Origin: Macrotis lagotis
Taxonomy: Eukaryota; Chordata; Mammalia; Peramelemorphia; Peramelidae
DNA length: 64,000 nucleotides
NCBI RefSeq assembly: GCF_037893015.1
Contig: NC_133663.1
Span: 220,623,753-220,687,752 of the forward strand
Reading direction: 5' to 3'
Shown piece by piece: positions 20,801-33,339 of the stretch. The translations under genes and the position numbers were made by a program. The notes below the pieces were generated by a model. The model did not search any database and was not told the origin of the DNA. It saw nothing but the letters and a program-made list of their open reading frames with translations. Each line of letters opens with the position of its first letter. The stretch's first letter is position 1.

Positions 20801-22640
20801 TCTCCCACCATCCCTCTTAATTATTCCCCCCAGTATAGAAAACCAACAAAATAGAATCAGGATCAAAATGAAATATTTTTCTCATCTATAACAGTGGAAG
20901 CACCACTTCTGTTTTCTAGCTTCCCAATCTTGGATGTATTCTATGATGAAACTGAAAAATCTTAAAGAAGAACCAAAGGAAAGAATGCTTTTAGAGATAG
21001 CACAATTTGGAGAAAAGAGTACTAAAGTATGAGCTGCTAAATTTGCTTAAAGAATGGAAAATATCAAAAACATCAAAAGCATGAAGAGTATTACCACCAA
21101 AAGTAGCTTAGCAAAAGGATTCAAGTAATAACCTTCATAATCACTATCTTAGTTCTATGAGCTATATTTGACAGTGATCTCTATATGTAGAGATGATAAC
21201 TTTGATGAAAATAAGTGAACAGAAAAGAAGTGAATAAAATTAGGGAAGGTATTTCAGAAGGTAGATCAGGTAATATACCTTAATAGATGTAAGAACAAAG
21301 ATAATTTTGTTCAAAAGTTCTCTATCAATATTAGAAATATATAAATAAAAGTAGGAAAGGTATGCTCAGTAGGTATGCTTTTTTATTTCCATGGAGAATA
21401 TCCACAACAGAATCCCTACAGAAGGATTTCCTATAAATGCTAAGGTCTTAAAATTAATGTTCAGCTGTTCTTATGCCAATTGCATCAAATCAAGAATGTA
21501 ACAGTTCCTCCTCAAAGAAATTCAAAACCATTCAAAGTCATTAGATTTCATTATCTACATATCAAATATAAAGTGAATGCAAAATATTTATTGTCCAGAG
21601 CACAATATTTGTTGATAGTTTATTGCTACAAATTTATTGATCTAGCAAAATTCAAGTTCCTAAGTCATATTCTCAATACATAGTATAGTGTTTTGCATTT
21701 AGTAGTTATTCAACAAATCTCTGTTGCATAGAGTTAAACTAGCAATTAAGTAGATAATGACCTGTGCTTAAAACTATGAGAAATTAATCCATTTTCAATG
21801 ATGCCAAAATTTTCCCTGAAATGAAGAAAAAATATTTGAAACCAATATTCTAAAAATAATCCTATATAACTACAAATATTAGAATACCACAAGTTCTGAG
21901 GGCATTCTAATTTCTGAGGAAATAGAACTTAAGATTGATCAAAACTGAAGCTCACCCAAAGAATAAAGGAGAAAGGTAAAGCAGGAGTATGTTACATAAA
22001 TAAGTAATATATATATGGTATGCTACCAACCAAGTTTTCCATGTGAGAAGTATAAAAACATGCTTCTGGAAATATTTAATTGGAAGAGGAAATAGACTAA
22101 TGTCATAAGAGTGAAGGAAATTGACAATCTATCATGGCACTTATACACATCTTATTTTAAAAGACTTAGTTGAAAGAATCTTCTATGTTTAATACTTTAT
22201 GTAGAGGATTTATGGAGAGACTTAGATAAGAATCCTACAGGATGGATTTTATTTTATTTTTTAATGCAAACAACACTATGGAAAGGATATTGATTGAAAT
22301 GAATCAAGATCTATTGAAGAATCTTCATTGGCCTTTCATTACAGAAGACGGATTTTTTTTTAAATCACCTCTTGTATTTCATATACATATATATATATGC
22401 ATTTCTCCTGTCTAATATACACATTAACATATTATTAATATTTGGTATATTGTTTTATCTTGAAATTAAGTTTTTATTTACCTTTTCTCTGGTTAGAATA
22501 TATATTTATACTTCACAGAAGGAAGGAGAGCAGGTTTAGAATCAAAGCTTTAACTTTTACTACCTTTGGTAGTTAGACTAGCTACTCAGAAAGTGTTAGG
22601 TTCCTGCAGGCTAGTTTATCCTTACTAGGTGAACATTTAT
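20801..22640. other. No recognised feature
   Basis: AT-rich. I see no named repeat. A short AT run lies near 22380-22400. Parts of 20900-21400 are A-rich and could be a decayed retroelement, but no landmark supports it. Confidence 0.4.
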
Positions 22641-22644
22641 GGGG

Positions 22645-22843
22645 AGACAGACAGACGAGGGAGGGAGACAGACAGACGAGGGAGGGAGACAGACAGACGA
22701 GCGAGGGAGACAGACAGACGAGCGAGGGTGACGAGGGTGACGAGGGTGACGAGGGTGACGAGGGTGACGAGGGTGACGAGGGTGACGAGGGTGACGAGGG
22801 TGACGAGGGTGACGAGGGTGACGAGGGTGACGAGGGTGACGAG
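22645..22843. repeat. CpG-rich two-part minisatellite (21-bp and 9-bp units)
   Basis: Four units of 21 bp start at 22645, 22666, 22687 and 22708 (AGACAGACAGACGAGGGAGG plus G). They pass into twelve exact 9-bp GACGAGGGT units (22730-22837) and a partial unit. Both unit lengths are multiples of three, so several frames stay open by chance (for example the minus-strand SPS repeat). The 9-bp array has no internal variation, which points to recent expansion. Every unit carries a CpG in an otherwise CpG-poor region. Confidence 0.97.
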
Positions 22844-23392
22844 TTCTCCTTAAAGTTCTCCAAGCTCTCCTAGTACTCCATTTATTTACAAGAATACAAG
22901 TACTTAAATATCCTCCCCAGTCCCTGATACACTCCCCTCCCATGGCATTTAGTAAAACAACCTTCTGGTGCTCAAGAACACCAGGTGATAAAGGTTTACA
23001 GTACTCCCTCACTCAACAATCCCTAACACTTTGGGACCATGGCTTTTACATCAATAAAACAGAGATTCTACTTGTATCATAGGATAAGTGGGAGGAAGAT
23101 GATTTATAAATCTTAAAGAGATATATAAATCTGATTTATAATCTAGATTTAATCTGAAAAAAATTAATTTGAATTTATTTCTTATCAAATTCTTTAAATA
23201 TCTATTCATTAATTGTCAAATTGCAAAATATTAATTTTAAATGGCTCTCTTTGGTCAATAAATATGCATTATAAGTATCATCTTTAGTCATAATAAAAAT
23301 ACGGTCTCAATATGGGGAAAATTTTGAAGTTGGTAATGTTCATTTTTGTTGGGCAAACTCTCTTTTCTGTTCTGTTCTTTTTTGTTCCTAAT

Positions 23393-23393
23393 G

Positions 23394-23452
<59 letters not shown>

Positions 23453-23475
23453 CACACATATATATATATATACAT
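23393..23475. repeat. (TA)n microsatellite
   Basis: About 40 bp of pure TA followed by interrupted TA/CA repeats. Frames through it are artefacts. Confidence 0.97.
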
Positions 23476-23479
23476 CATG

Positions 23480-24155
23480 TGTACATATGCACATATCAGA
23501 AGCAATAGACTTGTTCTTTTTACAAAAATGTATACTCAAGGATTCCAACAAGATAACAGGTTTGTGGAATAGCCAAGTAACTTTATATCTGCAACATGAA
23601 AATAAATTTAAAAGACATCACAATAAACATGTTTTTGAGGGAAAAACATATAAAAAGACTAAGTGGAAGAGTCACAAAAGAGAAATTCTCCTTAGATAAG
23701 GAAAAGTGAAAGACAAGGAAGCACCAAGGTGGGAAAAAACTGAAACATATTGAATAAATATTGTGTATTAAAATATCTCAATGAAAACTCAGTAGAAGAA
23801 AAATAAATAATAAGTTATCATACACAATAATTCCAGAAACGCAAGCTGAACATGGCAGAAGATATAATACAATGGATAAAAAAATTCCATAAAGGAAATG
23901 AAGAATTGGGCATTGGTAAAGAACAATATGATATCCTTAACAAATCTCTTATCAGTCCAAAAACATAAAACAAGACAAATTGATAACAAAATCCACCAAC
24001 AACACCAAAGTTAAATATTTGAGTAAAAGAAAAGAACTGATGGCAAATAAAATGCTCAGGTCAAAAAGAAACATGTGGATGTGGCAAACAAGATCAAAAG
24101 ATCATTGGAAAAAGCTCTGAATGTTTCATAAATAAGATGCTTGCAATCAGAAGGC
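23480..24155. other. A-rich stretch, no recognised feature
   Basis: A-rich sequence, possibly an old LINE remnant. No landmark is clear enough to call. Confidence 0.35.
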
Positions 24156-24159
24156 ATTA

Positions 24160-24967
24160 CCATATTTCCCCATGTATAAGATGCAGCTTAATTTTGGGGC
24201 CCAAAATTTGAAAAAAAAATGTAATACACAAAGTTATTGAACTCAAGTTCTATTCATCATAAAATTCATACAACTCCTTATCATTGTCAAAATTCCTATC
24301 CCATGCTCATTGGTATTTGATGACTGTCTTAGGAGAGGCTCCGAAAGCTCTACTGACTGTGCTCTTGTCTGTGGTTGACTACAAGTTTTCCCTGGTCAAG
24401 TCTGGTGCATGGACACATGCTGAGTCTATTTCATTTCATGAACTTGAAGCACCAATTTTGTCCTCCTTTGAAATCAGTCACTTTTTCATCAGACTTCCTG
24501 CCTCATGCTGTACTATCTCTGTGGATACAGGAATTCCAACTGCCCTTTGCTATTCAATCCATCTCTTCAATTCCCTCTCTAACTCAGGCCATTTGGTTGA
24601 CTTGCCTCTCATGGCTTTCTTCTGCCATGGTGTTTGCAGTAGGATTTATTCTTCCCATAGCCAGTTTTGGATTGTTTTCTCAGTAGGAGGAGAACCAAAC
24701 TGATGGTCAGAAGCATGATTTTCATTCACTTTTGCAAACAATCACTTTGGACTTGAATTAAGCACTGTATGAAAATCTTTTCTGAGCCATTTCTGGGCAT
24801 AACATGGCAAAATGCTTGTAACAAATGCAAAACAATGAGCACAAAGACAAGTGTGAAAAAGCAGGAAATGCAAGTGAAAAAATCTACAACTACTGTATTA
24901 GATGCTCCCAGTTTTTAGACCCCAAATTTTTCAAAAAAAGGTGCATCTTATAAATGGGAAAATACAG
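24160..24967 (-). mobile_element. Internally deleted pogo/Tigger-like DNA transposon
   Basis: An 808-bp element flanked by TA dinucleotides (24158-24159 and 24968-24969), the usual target duplication of Tc1/mariner elements. The ends are inverted repeats: CCATATTTCCCCATGTATAA at the left and, on the other strand, CTGTATTTTCCCATTTATAA at the right. Both continue GATGCA[G/C]CTT, with about 29 of 34 positions alike. The minus strand carries transposase remains. Around 24433-24481 it reads VTDFKGGQNWCFKFMK, and downstream RLSM and TRL, the second helix-turn-helix of CENP-B-type DNA-binding domains used by pogo/Tigger transposases. An acidic end resembling EFDNDKELYEFYDE lies near 24255-24300. The catalytic DDE core is absent, so this is a non-autonomous deletion derivative with stops. 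Confidence 0.75.
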
Positions 24968-24969
24968 TA

Positions 24970-26390
24970 CTTAGAAAGTATTTAAGATATAAAATTTTCA
25001 GAAAAAAATTCAAAAAGGCATCTATCCCATTTTATTCTTCAGAAATTAATTTTAAATTTTTTTCCAAAACTAATAAGGTCAAGGGATAAACTAACAGATA
25101 AAAAGAATTTTCTAAACACCTTTTGAATTAAAGTTCAATTTTATTCAACTGGACCTCTGAATATTCAACTCCTGAATCCACTAAGGTGATAAGTAGATAG
25201 GAAAGAAAATGTCATTTACTAATATACCTTTATTTAAATGACATAGAGTTTTGGTCCTATCATGAGAAAATGGAGATAAAACCAAATGATATGGACCAAC
25301 AATAAGTATTCTTTTATAGCACAGGGTCAGAGAAAGTACTGCTCATATTTTTTTTGATACTTCCTCCAGACTATTTCAGGGAAGTCCGAATTCTTTTCAG
25401 GATTTCCTTTCCTTGTGTTTGACCTATAATTATTAACTGGTCATACCTTTCCTCCCTTAATAGATAGGCATAGGGAGAGAAAGCTGAGGTAAGAGGAAAG
25501 CCATTTTGAAACTTTCCTCAATCTCTAAAGAGATCAAACTAAATGTTAGTATAGACACTGGTTTACTACTTAGAGATGTTTATAGGAGCTTGATAACCTT
25601 CCTTGATCTTTCCTTTTTTCCCCCATAGTTCCTTTCCATTTCTCCTTTGAATTTTTACTCATTGCCCATGTGTCACTGATTTTTTTTTTGCTTAAGCTTG
25701 TTAAATCTTGGACAGGAATAGGGACATTGCCATCACTGCTGCCATTCCCCTTCCCCAGATACAGCTGGACTTTTGGATGCTCCAAACCTTCCTCTTAGTC
25801 TTTTTTTTTCTTTAAAAATGTGTCCCTTTAAGAACTCCCAGATGGACTTAAGACTGCCTTCAGACTCAATGACTGTTTTGCACCAAATGACTCTCAGCAG
25901 ACTGAGAGGGAATATGTCTTTTTAACTAGCTCCAAAGAATACAGTCCTATTTGAAGTATGCTTTATAGAAAAATCAATGAGAAATTGGCCATCATCCCAA
26001 TAATCTTCTTCCTAGATAAATTAGGAACAATACTTGAAAATATTACCACCCTCCCCATTCCCCCTTTTAATCAAGGAAATAGAATGAAGCTGATAATAAA
26101 ACCAGCAGGACAGAAATTATTAACACAAATGGGCTCAAGAATTAGACATAGCTGTGACTACCCCAGAAAAAAGAGGTACTCCATCCTCAATCTCTAGTGC
26201 TCCTTAGATCAGAATATATCAGTGATTTAAGTATTGCCCTTTTATTCCGAAGCTGTATTTCATTTCTAAAAAGATAATTTTTTATGATACTGGTTCAACC
26301 TACCAATGAGCAGTTAGCATATTTCCAGCTATTTAGATTTATGTTTATTTACTTAAATTGAATTTTGTAGTTGCATTCATATAAATACCA
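24970..26390. other. No recognised feature
   Basis: AT-rich interval. The 71-codon minus-strand frame near 25570-25785 has no family resemblance. A T-run lies at 25680-25690. Confidence 0.4.
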
Positions 26391-26394
26391 TTTG

Positions 26395-26580
26395 TTCAAT
26401 CCATTCTTCAGTGAGTTTTAAACAGAATTTCTCTGTTAGTTTCTCTTGGGTTTGTTTGGTTGATATATAGAGAGAAATGAGAATGATGTATGAATTTGTT
26501 TTATATCCTGCAACTTGGCTGAATTTTTATTTTGATTAATTTTAGTTTACTCTGGAGTAGTTTAAGTGTGCCATCATACC
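26395..26580 (-). mobile_element. L1 ORF2 fragment, antisense
   Basis: GAATTTGTTTTATATCCTGC, AACTTGGCTGAATTTTTATT and AGTTTACTCTGGAG match the antisense of the L1 reverse-transcriptase region (ttttatatcctgcaactttgctgaa). Confidence 0.55.
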
Positions 26581-26584
26581 ATTT

Positions 26585-27230
26585 TTAAAAAGTGAATTTA
26601 TTGTTTTCTTTGTCAATAGTTATTTTCTAATAACTTTACTTAGTGACATTAGAGGATAAGTCTCTCACACTAAAAAAGAAGAGAATCATGGCCTTTGTGA
26701 GAAAGGCAACAATTTCATGACTTCATTTACAGAGTAATATGAACTTTATATAAAAATATTTGGTCTGATGTTTAGACTTATAAATATGAAAGTCATTACT
26801 AAAAAATTTCTGAATAAATATAATTTTTATAATAATTACAATCACCATTACTGTTATTACCTAGCTTATGTTTCCCTGACAAAGGATGAAGTTATAAGAT
26901 TTATTCTTACATTTAAAAAAGTTCTTCTGAGTTTGGCTACTTTAAGGGAAACAAATTTAACTGTATATACTTCTATCAAGTTTTTCTGTCATTTTTACTT
27001 ACTACTTTATGAATTTTGATTTACTCCAATACCAATCTTTGAGCTTTGATCCCTATATAACAAAACAAATGGTAAGGGCTTGACCTTCTAAGACCAGAAG
27101 AAATCTAAGATTAAGGAGCAAGATTTTAGAAAGAAATGATAATTATAGCTGATATTTATATTACATTTTAAATTTTATTAATTGATTTTTCACACATTAT
27201 CAAATTTAAACCTAGAAAAAGAATAACAAT
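26585..27230. other. No recognised feature
   Basis: AT-rich sequence. The 83-codon frame at 26768-27019 shows no recognisable domain and is probably chance. Confidence 0.4.
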
Positions 27231-27234
27231 GATT

Positions 27235-27475
27235 GCAATATTTATATAGAACTTTCAAGTTTTCAAAGTACATTACAATTTTCACCTCATTTTACAACAG
27301 CCCTGGGAAGTAGCGGTTATTCAATCAGTATCCTCATTTAACAAAAAATAAAATAACTTGTCTAAGGTCAGAAGGTAAGTTTGACCTCAGGTTTTTCTGA
27401 TTCCATGTCCAACATTCTATCCCCTATGCCAGTACATAGTAACCACCTCATTATTAGACCATTTTACACTCAGAG
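27235..27475 (-). repeat. MIR-family SINE, antisense
   Basis: TTCACCTCATTTTACAACAG, CCTGGGAAGTAG, CTTGTCTAAGGTCAGAAGGT, TTTGACCTCAGG and ACATTCTATCCCCTATGCC follow the antisense MIR order. Confidence 0.7.
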
Positions 27476-27700
27476 AGTTTAAGTGGTTTGCCCATGGTAC
27501 TTCATAACTATTTCATATTAGAAGCAGAATGTGAGATCAGATTTTTTTGTCTCCAAGTTAACTTCAGTGACTATGTTATGGAGAAGAATAACAGATATAA
27601 TCTCCTAAATTCAGTTACTGTATGTGATTTGAAAAAAATTAATTTAAATATTTCCTACTTCTGGTTATTTCTTTTTAATAAGCCTTATAAATCTTGTCTA

Positions 27701-27928
27701 GCAGCTAGGTGGTGCAGTGGATAGAATGCTGGACCTAGTATCAGAAAATCTTGAGTTCAAATTTTACTACTCCTTTGACCCTAGGCAAGTCACTTAGCTC
27801 TATTTGCTTCAGTTTCTTCATCTATAAAATGTGCTGGAGAAAGAAGTGGAAAACCACTCCAGTATTTTTAACAAGTAAACCCAAAATGGAAACACAAAGA
27901 GCCAGAAATGACTGAAACACCCAATTGG
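27701..27928 (+). repeat. MAR1-type SINE, full length
   Basis: GCAGCTAGGTGGTGCAGTGG, ATAGAATGCTGGACCTAGTA, GCTTCAGTTTCTTCATCTAT, AAGTGGAAAACCACTCCAGT and AGCCAGAAATGACTGAAACA give head, core and 3' end. Best MAR1 example in the window. Confidence 0.9.
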
Positions 27929-27954
27929 CCGCCACATAAATCAAGTCAAAAATT

Positions 27955-28140
27955 TATAAAACATTTATAGTGCTCCAGGTCTTATGCTAAGCCTGTGGAT
28001 ACAAAGAAAAGCAAACATAACATGATAATCTTAAGGAGCTCTCATTCTAATGGGGGAGAAGGCAAGCAAGCAACAATAAACGTAGAGGTTGTATACAATA
28101 TATAGCAAAAGTAATCAAAAGGAAAGACACTAGGTAAGAG
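27955..28140 (-). repeat. L2-like 3' region, antisense
   Basis: ACATTTATAGTGCTCCAGGT, TATGCTAAGCCTGTGGATAC and AAGGAGCTCTCATTCTAATG match the reverse complement of the L2 3' end. Confidence 0.65.
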
Positions 28141-28144
28141 CTGC

Positions 28145-31100
28145 CTATAGGGTCTAACTAATGAAAAAACAAGGATAGATGGATATTTGGATAGCTTATG
28201 TGGGGATTTGTTTTGTTCTGTAGATTATACATGTTTATTATAACTTTTTCCTTTGCTCCTGGGGGGGGGGAGGGGAAGCAGAGAGAAGGGGGAGTTGGAG
28301 GGAGACATCAATATTTTCACATATAAATAGATTTTTTTTGCTTTGCTTTTTCCCAAAAGCACAATGTAGGGAACTAGAATGGCATGTATAGGAATAGCAA
28401 GAAAACTGAATAGCCTCCTACTGCGAAGTTTGGGTTTTTTAAAATTTGTTGTTATTGTTAATAAACAAACTCAAAGGCATTGGTTGGTAAAGAGAAGACA
28501 AAGGATTTTTTTTTCCCAATAAAATCTCTAATGTTCTTGTAAACCCTTTTCTACTTCACAGGATTAATATCTATAGAGTGCTTAAAGACTTTACATAGAG
28601 ATAAGGGATTATTCTTTTGTTATAATTTATTTAATATGATTTTAACTAACACTTAACTTCTCTTACTAAATTCAAAAACTTTCCAGAAACACATCATTCA
28701 AATCAAATTAAAAAAAGCTAAATTTCAGTTTTATTCAGAGCCTGAATAATTAACAACATCTTCCTACATAAATGGCTTGGGATTATGGAAATGGAATAAA
28801 GATTTCTTCTTTGAGTTTATGCTTCCCATTCTATTTTGACTTCATTCAAAGCTGTCACTTGACAAATACTTAAGGCTGGCCACAAGACATGAGCTAGTTT
28901 TGCCAAAATGTATTGTATAGATTATAAAGCTTTGAAAGGAACCGACTGAAAAAAAAAATTGCCTCCTTTTTTCCTCAGGCTAAATTAGTCTCAGATACCC
29001 AGCAAAGATGAAAATTTTAAAACTATAGCAATTGATATTTTCCTTAAAAAAAAACAAAATATATAACCCTTCCAGTTTCCTTAAGTCATACTTTTGCCTT
29101 GAATATTGCCAAGTTACAGAAATACTTAAATGATCTCTAGATAGCTGATTGTTTCTAACTCTCCTCTTCTGTATTACACAATAAACTTATATGTTATTTC
29201 CAAAGATATTTATTACAATACAGATAGTTTGCTTCATCTTTTTCAAGCCAAAGGTCAAATCTAGGTTTGTTTGTTTATTGATATTATGACCAAGATGCAT
29301 TTCAATTTAAATCATTCTAAACCTGTCTAGTTGGCATTTGCAAGGGAGAACATTAGAAATATAAATCCACTATTTGAAATTGGCATAATTTGCATTCTTG
29401 GCTTAGGTAAATCATAATTAAACAAGTTAACATAGTTCTATTTTCATCCATCTTTAAAGTAGTTCCTTTTTTTTGGAAATCTGGAAAAGAATGTAGAATC
29501 TTAGAATCTGTGTATTTCAGTAGTGTTTTTTTTAAATGTTTTGTTTCTACATGGCCGATTTAAATCAGAAAATTAACTTCTTTCAATAAAACCTATGTAA
29601 AAACTTCTATATTCTATAGGGAGAAAGAAAAATTGTTATTATACACCAGTTATTATACACCAGTTAACCAATCTCTTAACAACACAAGCCATTCATAGCC
29701 AGGAAATCATACACAGAAGAACCAATTTAGCATTAGGGAGAAGACATATACATGAATACATTTTTACATGGTGACCTGGATTTTATTCCCGGGTTGTGGG
29801 ATAGGGAAGTGAGGAATCATTGCTTTCTCCTGGTATCAGGACTTAAGTCCTTCCCTCTTAGCATTTTCTACCAAGCTCATCCTACCCCTGCAGGCATGGT
29901 CACTTGCATTCATGGTATATTTTTCACACATATTTGCCTAATACTGAACCATGATGCCCATTCATTTGTCATGGAAACCTTATCATAAAATTTAACCTTT
30001 TCTTGCATTAACCTCCCAATCATCATTTACCCACCATATCCTCTAGATCCAGAAGGTTAAGAGATTTTTAGTAGCACTATGAGACTACGCATTTGAGTGC
30101 TTACTGGGCAAGCTGCCTTTCTCCTGTCAGGACTATCTCCAAACAAAATCCATTAGTACAAGTTCTCAGCCAAATGTCATTTACCTATATAGGGTGAAGT
30201 GAAATCTCATGACTTTTTTGCGCCTAAGGTGAGATAATTGCCATCCAGGTATATACTTTGGTACCCTGAAACTAAAGAAGAACTACTAATAAGTTAAGAA
30301 GAAAAATGTGGGAAGTATTTCTTGGACTAATCTGGTTTATATATATGTAAATTTGAACTGTGATTTACTTGACTAAGGGAGGTGGCAGCAAAGGACTAAT
30401 TAGGATTTTCCTCTTTGAATTGAAAACAGTTGAGAGAAGAGAAACAGTATATGAATATACCAACATGACCTCAGGCATGCATTTATGGAAGGGGTTGAAG
30501 TGATGGGAAAATGTGTCCTCCAGAGAGTCTAATTATATCCCTTATAAGGATTAGGATGGAGGAAGGTAAGCACTTTAGGAAGACTGCCATATTGATGTGT
30601 CTCTAGGGTGATTGTACTTGTAGAGTGACTCCAGATGGTGAAGTATCACAAGTCTTATAGATAATAATTACTCTGGAGAAGGAAGCATACATCTTAGAAA
30701 GAAACTACTCCTTCTCTGCCATATTAGTGATTTAAGACAAAACTCCTCTCATCCTTCCTTAGATCTAATAATAAAGAAATAAAGGTGTTTTTTTTAAAAA
30801 CAACATTTTTAAAAGTTTGGAGTTTTAAGTGGTTATTCCTCAAGGACTTCTAGAGTTTCTAGCTTTTTAATCCTGTGATAACAACTTAAAGAAACCGAAT
30901 TTTAAGTATAGTATATTTTATATATTCAAACAGTAATTGAAGCATATTATTATATCTATGAACTAAAAACATTTTTCCATTTTTAATTTTTCAAAATGAA
31001 GCTTTGAAACAAATTCTTTTCATAAGTCCTTTCCAAATTTTCCACCATTTTTAGTAAGGTCTTTTAGTCCCCCATAGTCTTTTATAAAACTTTATTTTTA

Positions 31101-31550
31101 AGTTATCTACCATTTACCTGGATATTCTGTTATTTCTCCTTTTGATTTGATTGAAGTTTTTGTTTTAAACATTTTATTTCTCTTTTTAGTTTTAATTTCT
31201 TTTAGCCTTGCTTTTAATGATGTTTGTTTAAAATACCTTGATATGGCAATGGAATAGTGGAAAATTTAATAAGAAGCTTCTTCTGGCAGAGAGTTTTGTT
31301 TAGAAATGCAAAAAGATACCAAGATCTACTGGTTAAACTGTATGAGAAAAGAAAGATCCAGACTTGGAAAAACTGGAACTCCTTTACTTTTGGGTAGAGA
31401 ACAAGGGAAGAGTGAAGAATCTGTTCTCTCAATTATTAAGAAAATTCAGAATTGTATATTTAGGTTGCTAATTTCCTAACCACTAAAGTTAATTGAGGCA
31501 TGAATATATTTTTCCAGCTCTGTAAACAAAAAAGTAAGCCAGTTTGTTTA
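28145..31550. other. Longest repeat-poor interval
   Basis: About 3.4 kb with no nameable interspersed repeat. It contains a G-run at 28261-28270, a 14-bp direct duplication (TTATTATACACCAG, near 29635-29665) and several short AT-rich tracts. No reading frame has a recognisable domain. The fact that it escaped insertion could be chance or could reflect constrained non-coding DNA. Confidence 0.4.
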
Positions 31551-31554
31551 TATA

Positions 31555-31665
31555 ATCAATAATGAATCAATAAACATTCATTAATCACCTACCAGTGGAA
31601 GACTTTGTGCTAAGAAATAAAAGACAGCTCCTTTCCCTTAGGGACTTTAAAATCTAAATGCTCTC
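31555..31665 (-). repeat. L2-like 3' end, antisense
   Basis: TGAATCAATAAACATTCATT, AATCACCTACC, TTTGTGCTAAG and CCCTTAGGGACTTTAAAATC parallel the antisense L2 tail. Confidence 0.55.
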
Positions 31666-32049
31666 ATAATGTATGCTTTCTCTACACTTATTTTCTTCAC
31701 ATGTCACTTAATATAGTGTTGCTTTAATATATAGGAAGATAAATGAAATATTTAAAAATGAAATTCATTCATTTTAAAGTTGTAATTGGAAGTGGTAATT
31801 ATGATATAGAATATATATTTTCATAGCTTATATATAATGTATTGTCACTTATACATGAAATTATATTTCAACCTCTATCAAATGAGCATTATATGGATTT
31901 AAGAGTCTTGAAGTAAGATTAAATGAGATTTCCTTCTTCCTCAGTCATTACAGATGAAAAAAATTTAAATTATAGTTTTATATATATGTTTAAACAGCAT
32001 GCATACATATAGACATATACATATATCTTACATATATGTATACATTTTA

Positions 32050-32275
32050 GGACATTTTAAGGCTTGTGAAGTACTTTACAAATATCTCCTTTCTTCTTCA
32101 CAACAACCCTGGGAGTCAGATGATAATATTATTACACCCCATTTTACAGATGAACAAATTAAGGCTGAGAGATGTTAAGTGACTTTCACCGAGTCAAGCA
32201 ACTAGTAGGAAATTTGAATTCAGATTTTCTGTTTCCAAGTCCAGAAATTTTAAAAGCTATTTCACCAAGGTTGAT
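32050..32275 (-). repeat. MIR-family SINE, antisense
   Basis: CACAACAACCCTGGGAGTCA, ATTACACCCCATTTTACAGA, TGAACAAATTAAGGCTGAGA and GATGTTAAGTGACTTTCACC are the antisense MIR core and 3' part. Confidence 0.8.
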
Positions 32276-32279
32276 AAAA

Positions 32280-33120
32280 TATTTGAGGTAAAATCTTCTT
32301 CTGATCTGTATCCTAAGATAAACTCAGAATATATACTTCTCTCCCATCAGAGACATCATATCCCAAATTAAACCTTTAGATGCTTCTTTGTCTCTCCAAT
32401 GTTATGTCTGACTACTAACCATATGAGAAGTTGCCATTCTGTCTAAAATAGTTGTAAATTCATGTGCCAGACACTGTTCATAAATATTTCCCATTGGTAA
32501 AGATTCAGGAGAACAAAGCTGAACCAACTTTCCACCATCAACACTGCCTCCATTCCCCAGATCATAGTATAGCTAAACAGTTTGCAGGTGTTATTATTAT
32601 ATAGTCTGAAATTAAGAAACTGAGGGCCATTATCCTGAACACAATATTTGATAACCTTAAGCAAAATCCAAATCACCATTAACAATTTTGCTTCAGTTGT
32701 CTAATTTTCTAAATGCTTATAAAATTTCAATTATATAGATGTCATCATGTCAAAGTGGGTATAATATAAACACTGTGCAATAATACAAAATCCTTAATAG
32801 TATGTATTAAAACAAATGGGCTACAATTAAAACTCTCTCTTAATAATCTTTCCCCTTAATTTAATCCATTAAAAAAGAGACAAGAGACCATTTATAACAA
32901 GCATCTGGCTAGTCTTATAAAGTTTGCAATATAAATAACTAGTACATATAGGATTAACATTTTTCTTAGCCTCCAGAAAAAATGTTGAAAAGTTAACTTG
33001 AATTTTGGAAAAGGTAGCCTGCATTGCTTGGCATTTTCCAAGGTTAAACCCCTTATAGGCTAAACTTTGGGATATTATTTATTTTATGTTGTAATAATTG
33101 CAAAATCACAGGGATACATA
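32280..33120. other. No recognised feature
   Basis: AT-rich unique-looking sequence. The 80-codon minus-strand frame at 32443-32685 has no recognisable motif. Confidence 0.4.
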
Positions 33121-33124
33121 ATAG

Positions 33125-33335
33125 CAGAATTGGTAGGGTAGCCAGAGATCATCTAGTTCAATCAGTATCTCATCAAGTATTTTGACTAGTGACCAATCTA
33201 GACTCTATGAAGAACCCCAACCAGAGGCCACCTGCTATTTCTCAAGGCAGTACATTTAACTTTTGCATAACAGTAATTGTTAGGGATCTTTTCCGTATGT
33301 AACCTTGACTTACAACTTTGAGCAAGATATGCCCA
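33125..33335 (-). repeat. CR1/L3-type LINE fragment, antisense
   Basis: GATCATCTAGTTCAATCAGT, TCTCAAGGCAGTACATTTAA, AACAGTAATTGTTAGGGATC and TTTTCCGTATGTAACCTTGA match the antisense of the CR1/L3 3' part (ctaattgttaggaagttcttcc). Confidence 0.55.
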
Positions 33336-33339
33336 AATT

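Noticed and set aside
22645-22728. Regular 21-bp repeats considered as a CRISPR-like array
   Set aside because: There are no unique spacers, the units are tandem and the DNA is vertebrate.
22582-23012. Reading frames of 74-133 codons on both strands across the minisatellite (SPS, RHP and RVT repeats)
   Set aside because: They exist only because the repeat units are 9 and 21 bp long. There is no start context, no flanking coding sequence and no family match.
23284-23699. Tyr/Ile-rich frames across the TA array
   Set aside because: Dinucleotide repeat artefact in several frames at once.
24284-24703. Plus-strand 139-codon frame
   Set aside because: It is the shadow of the minus-strand transposase remains in the DNA transposon.
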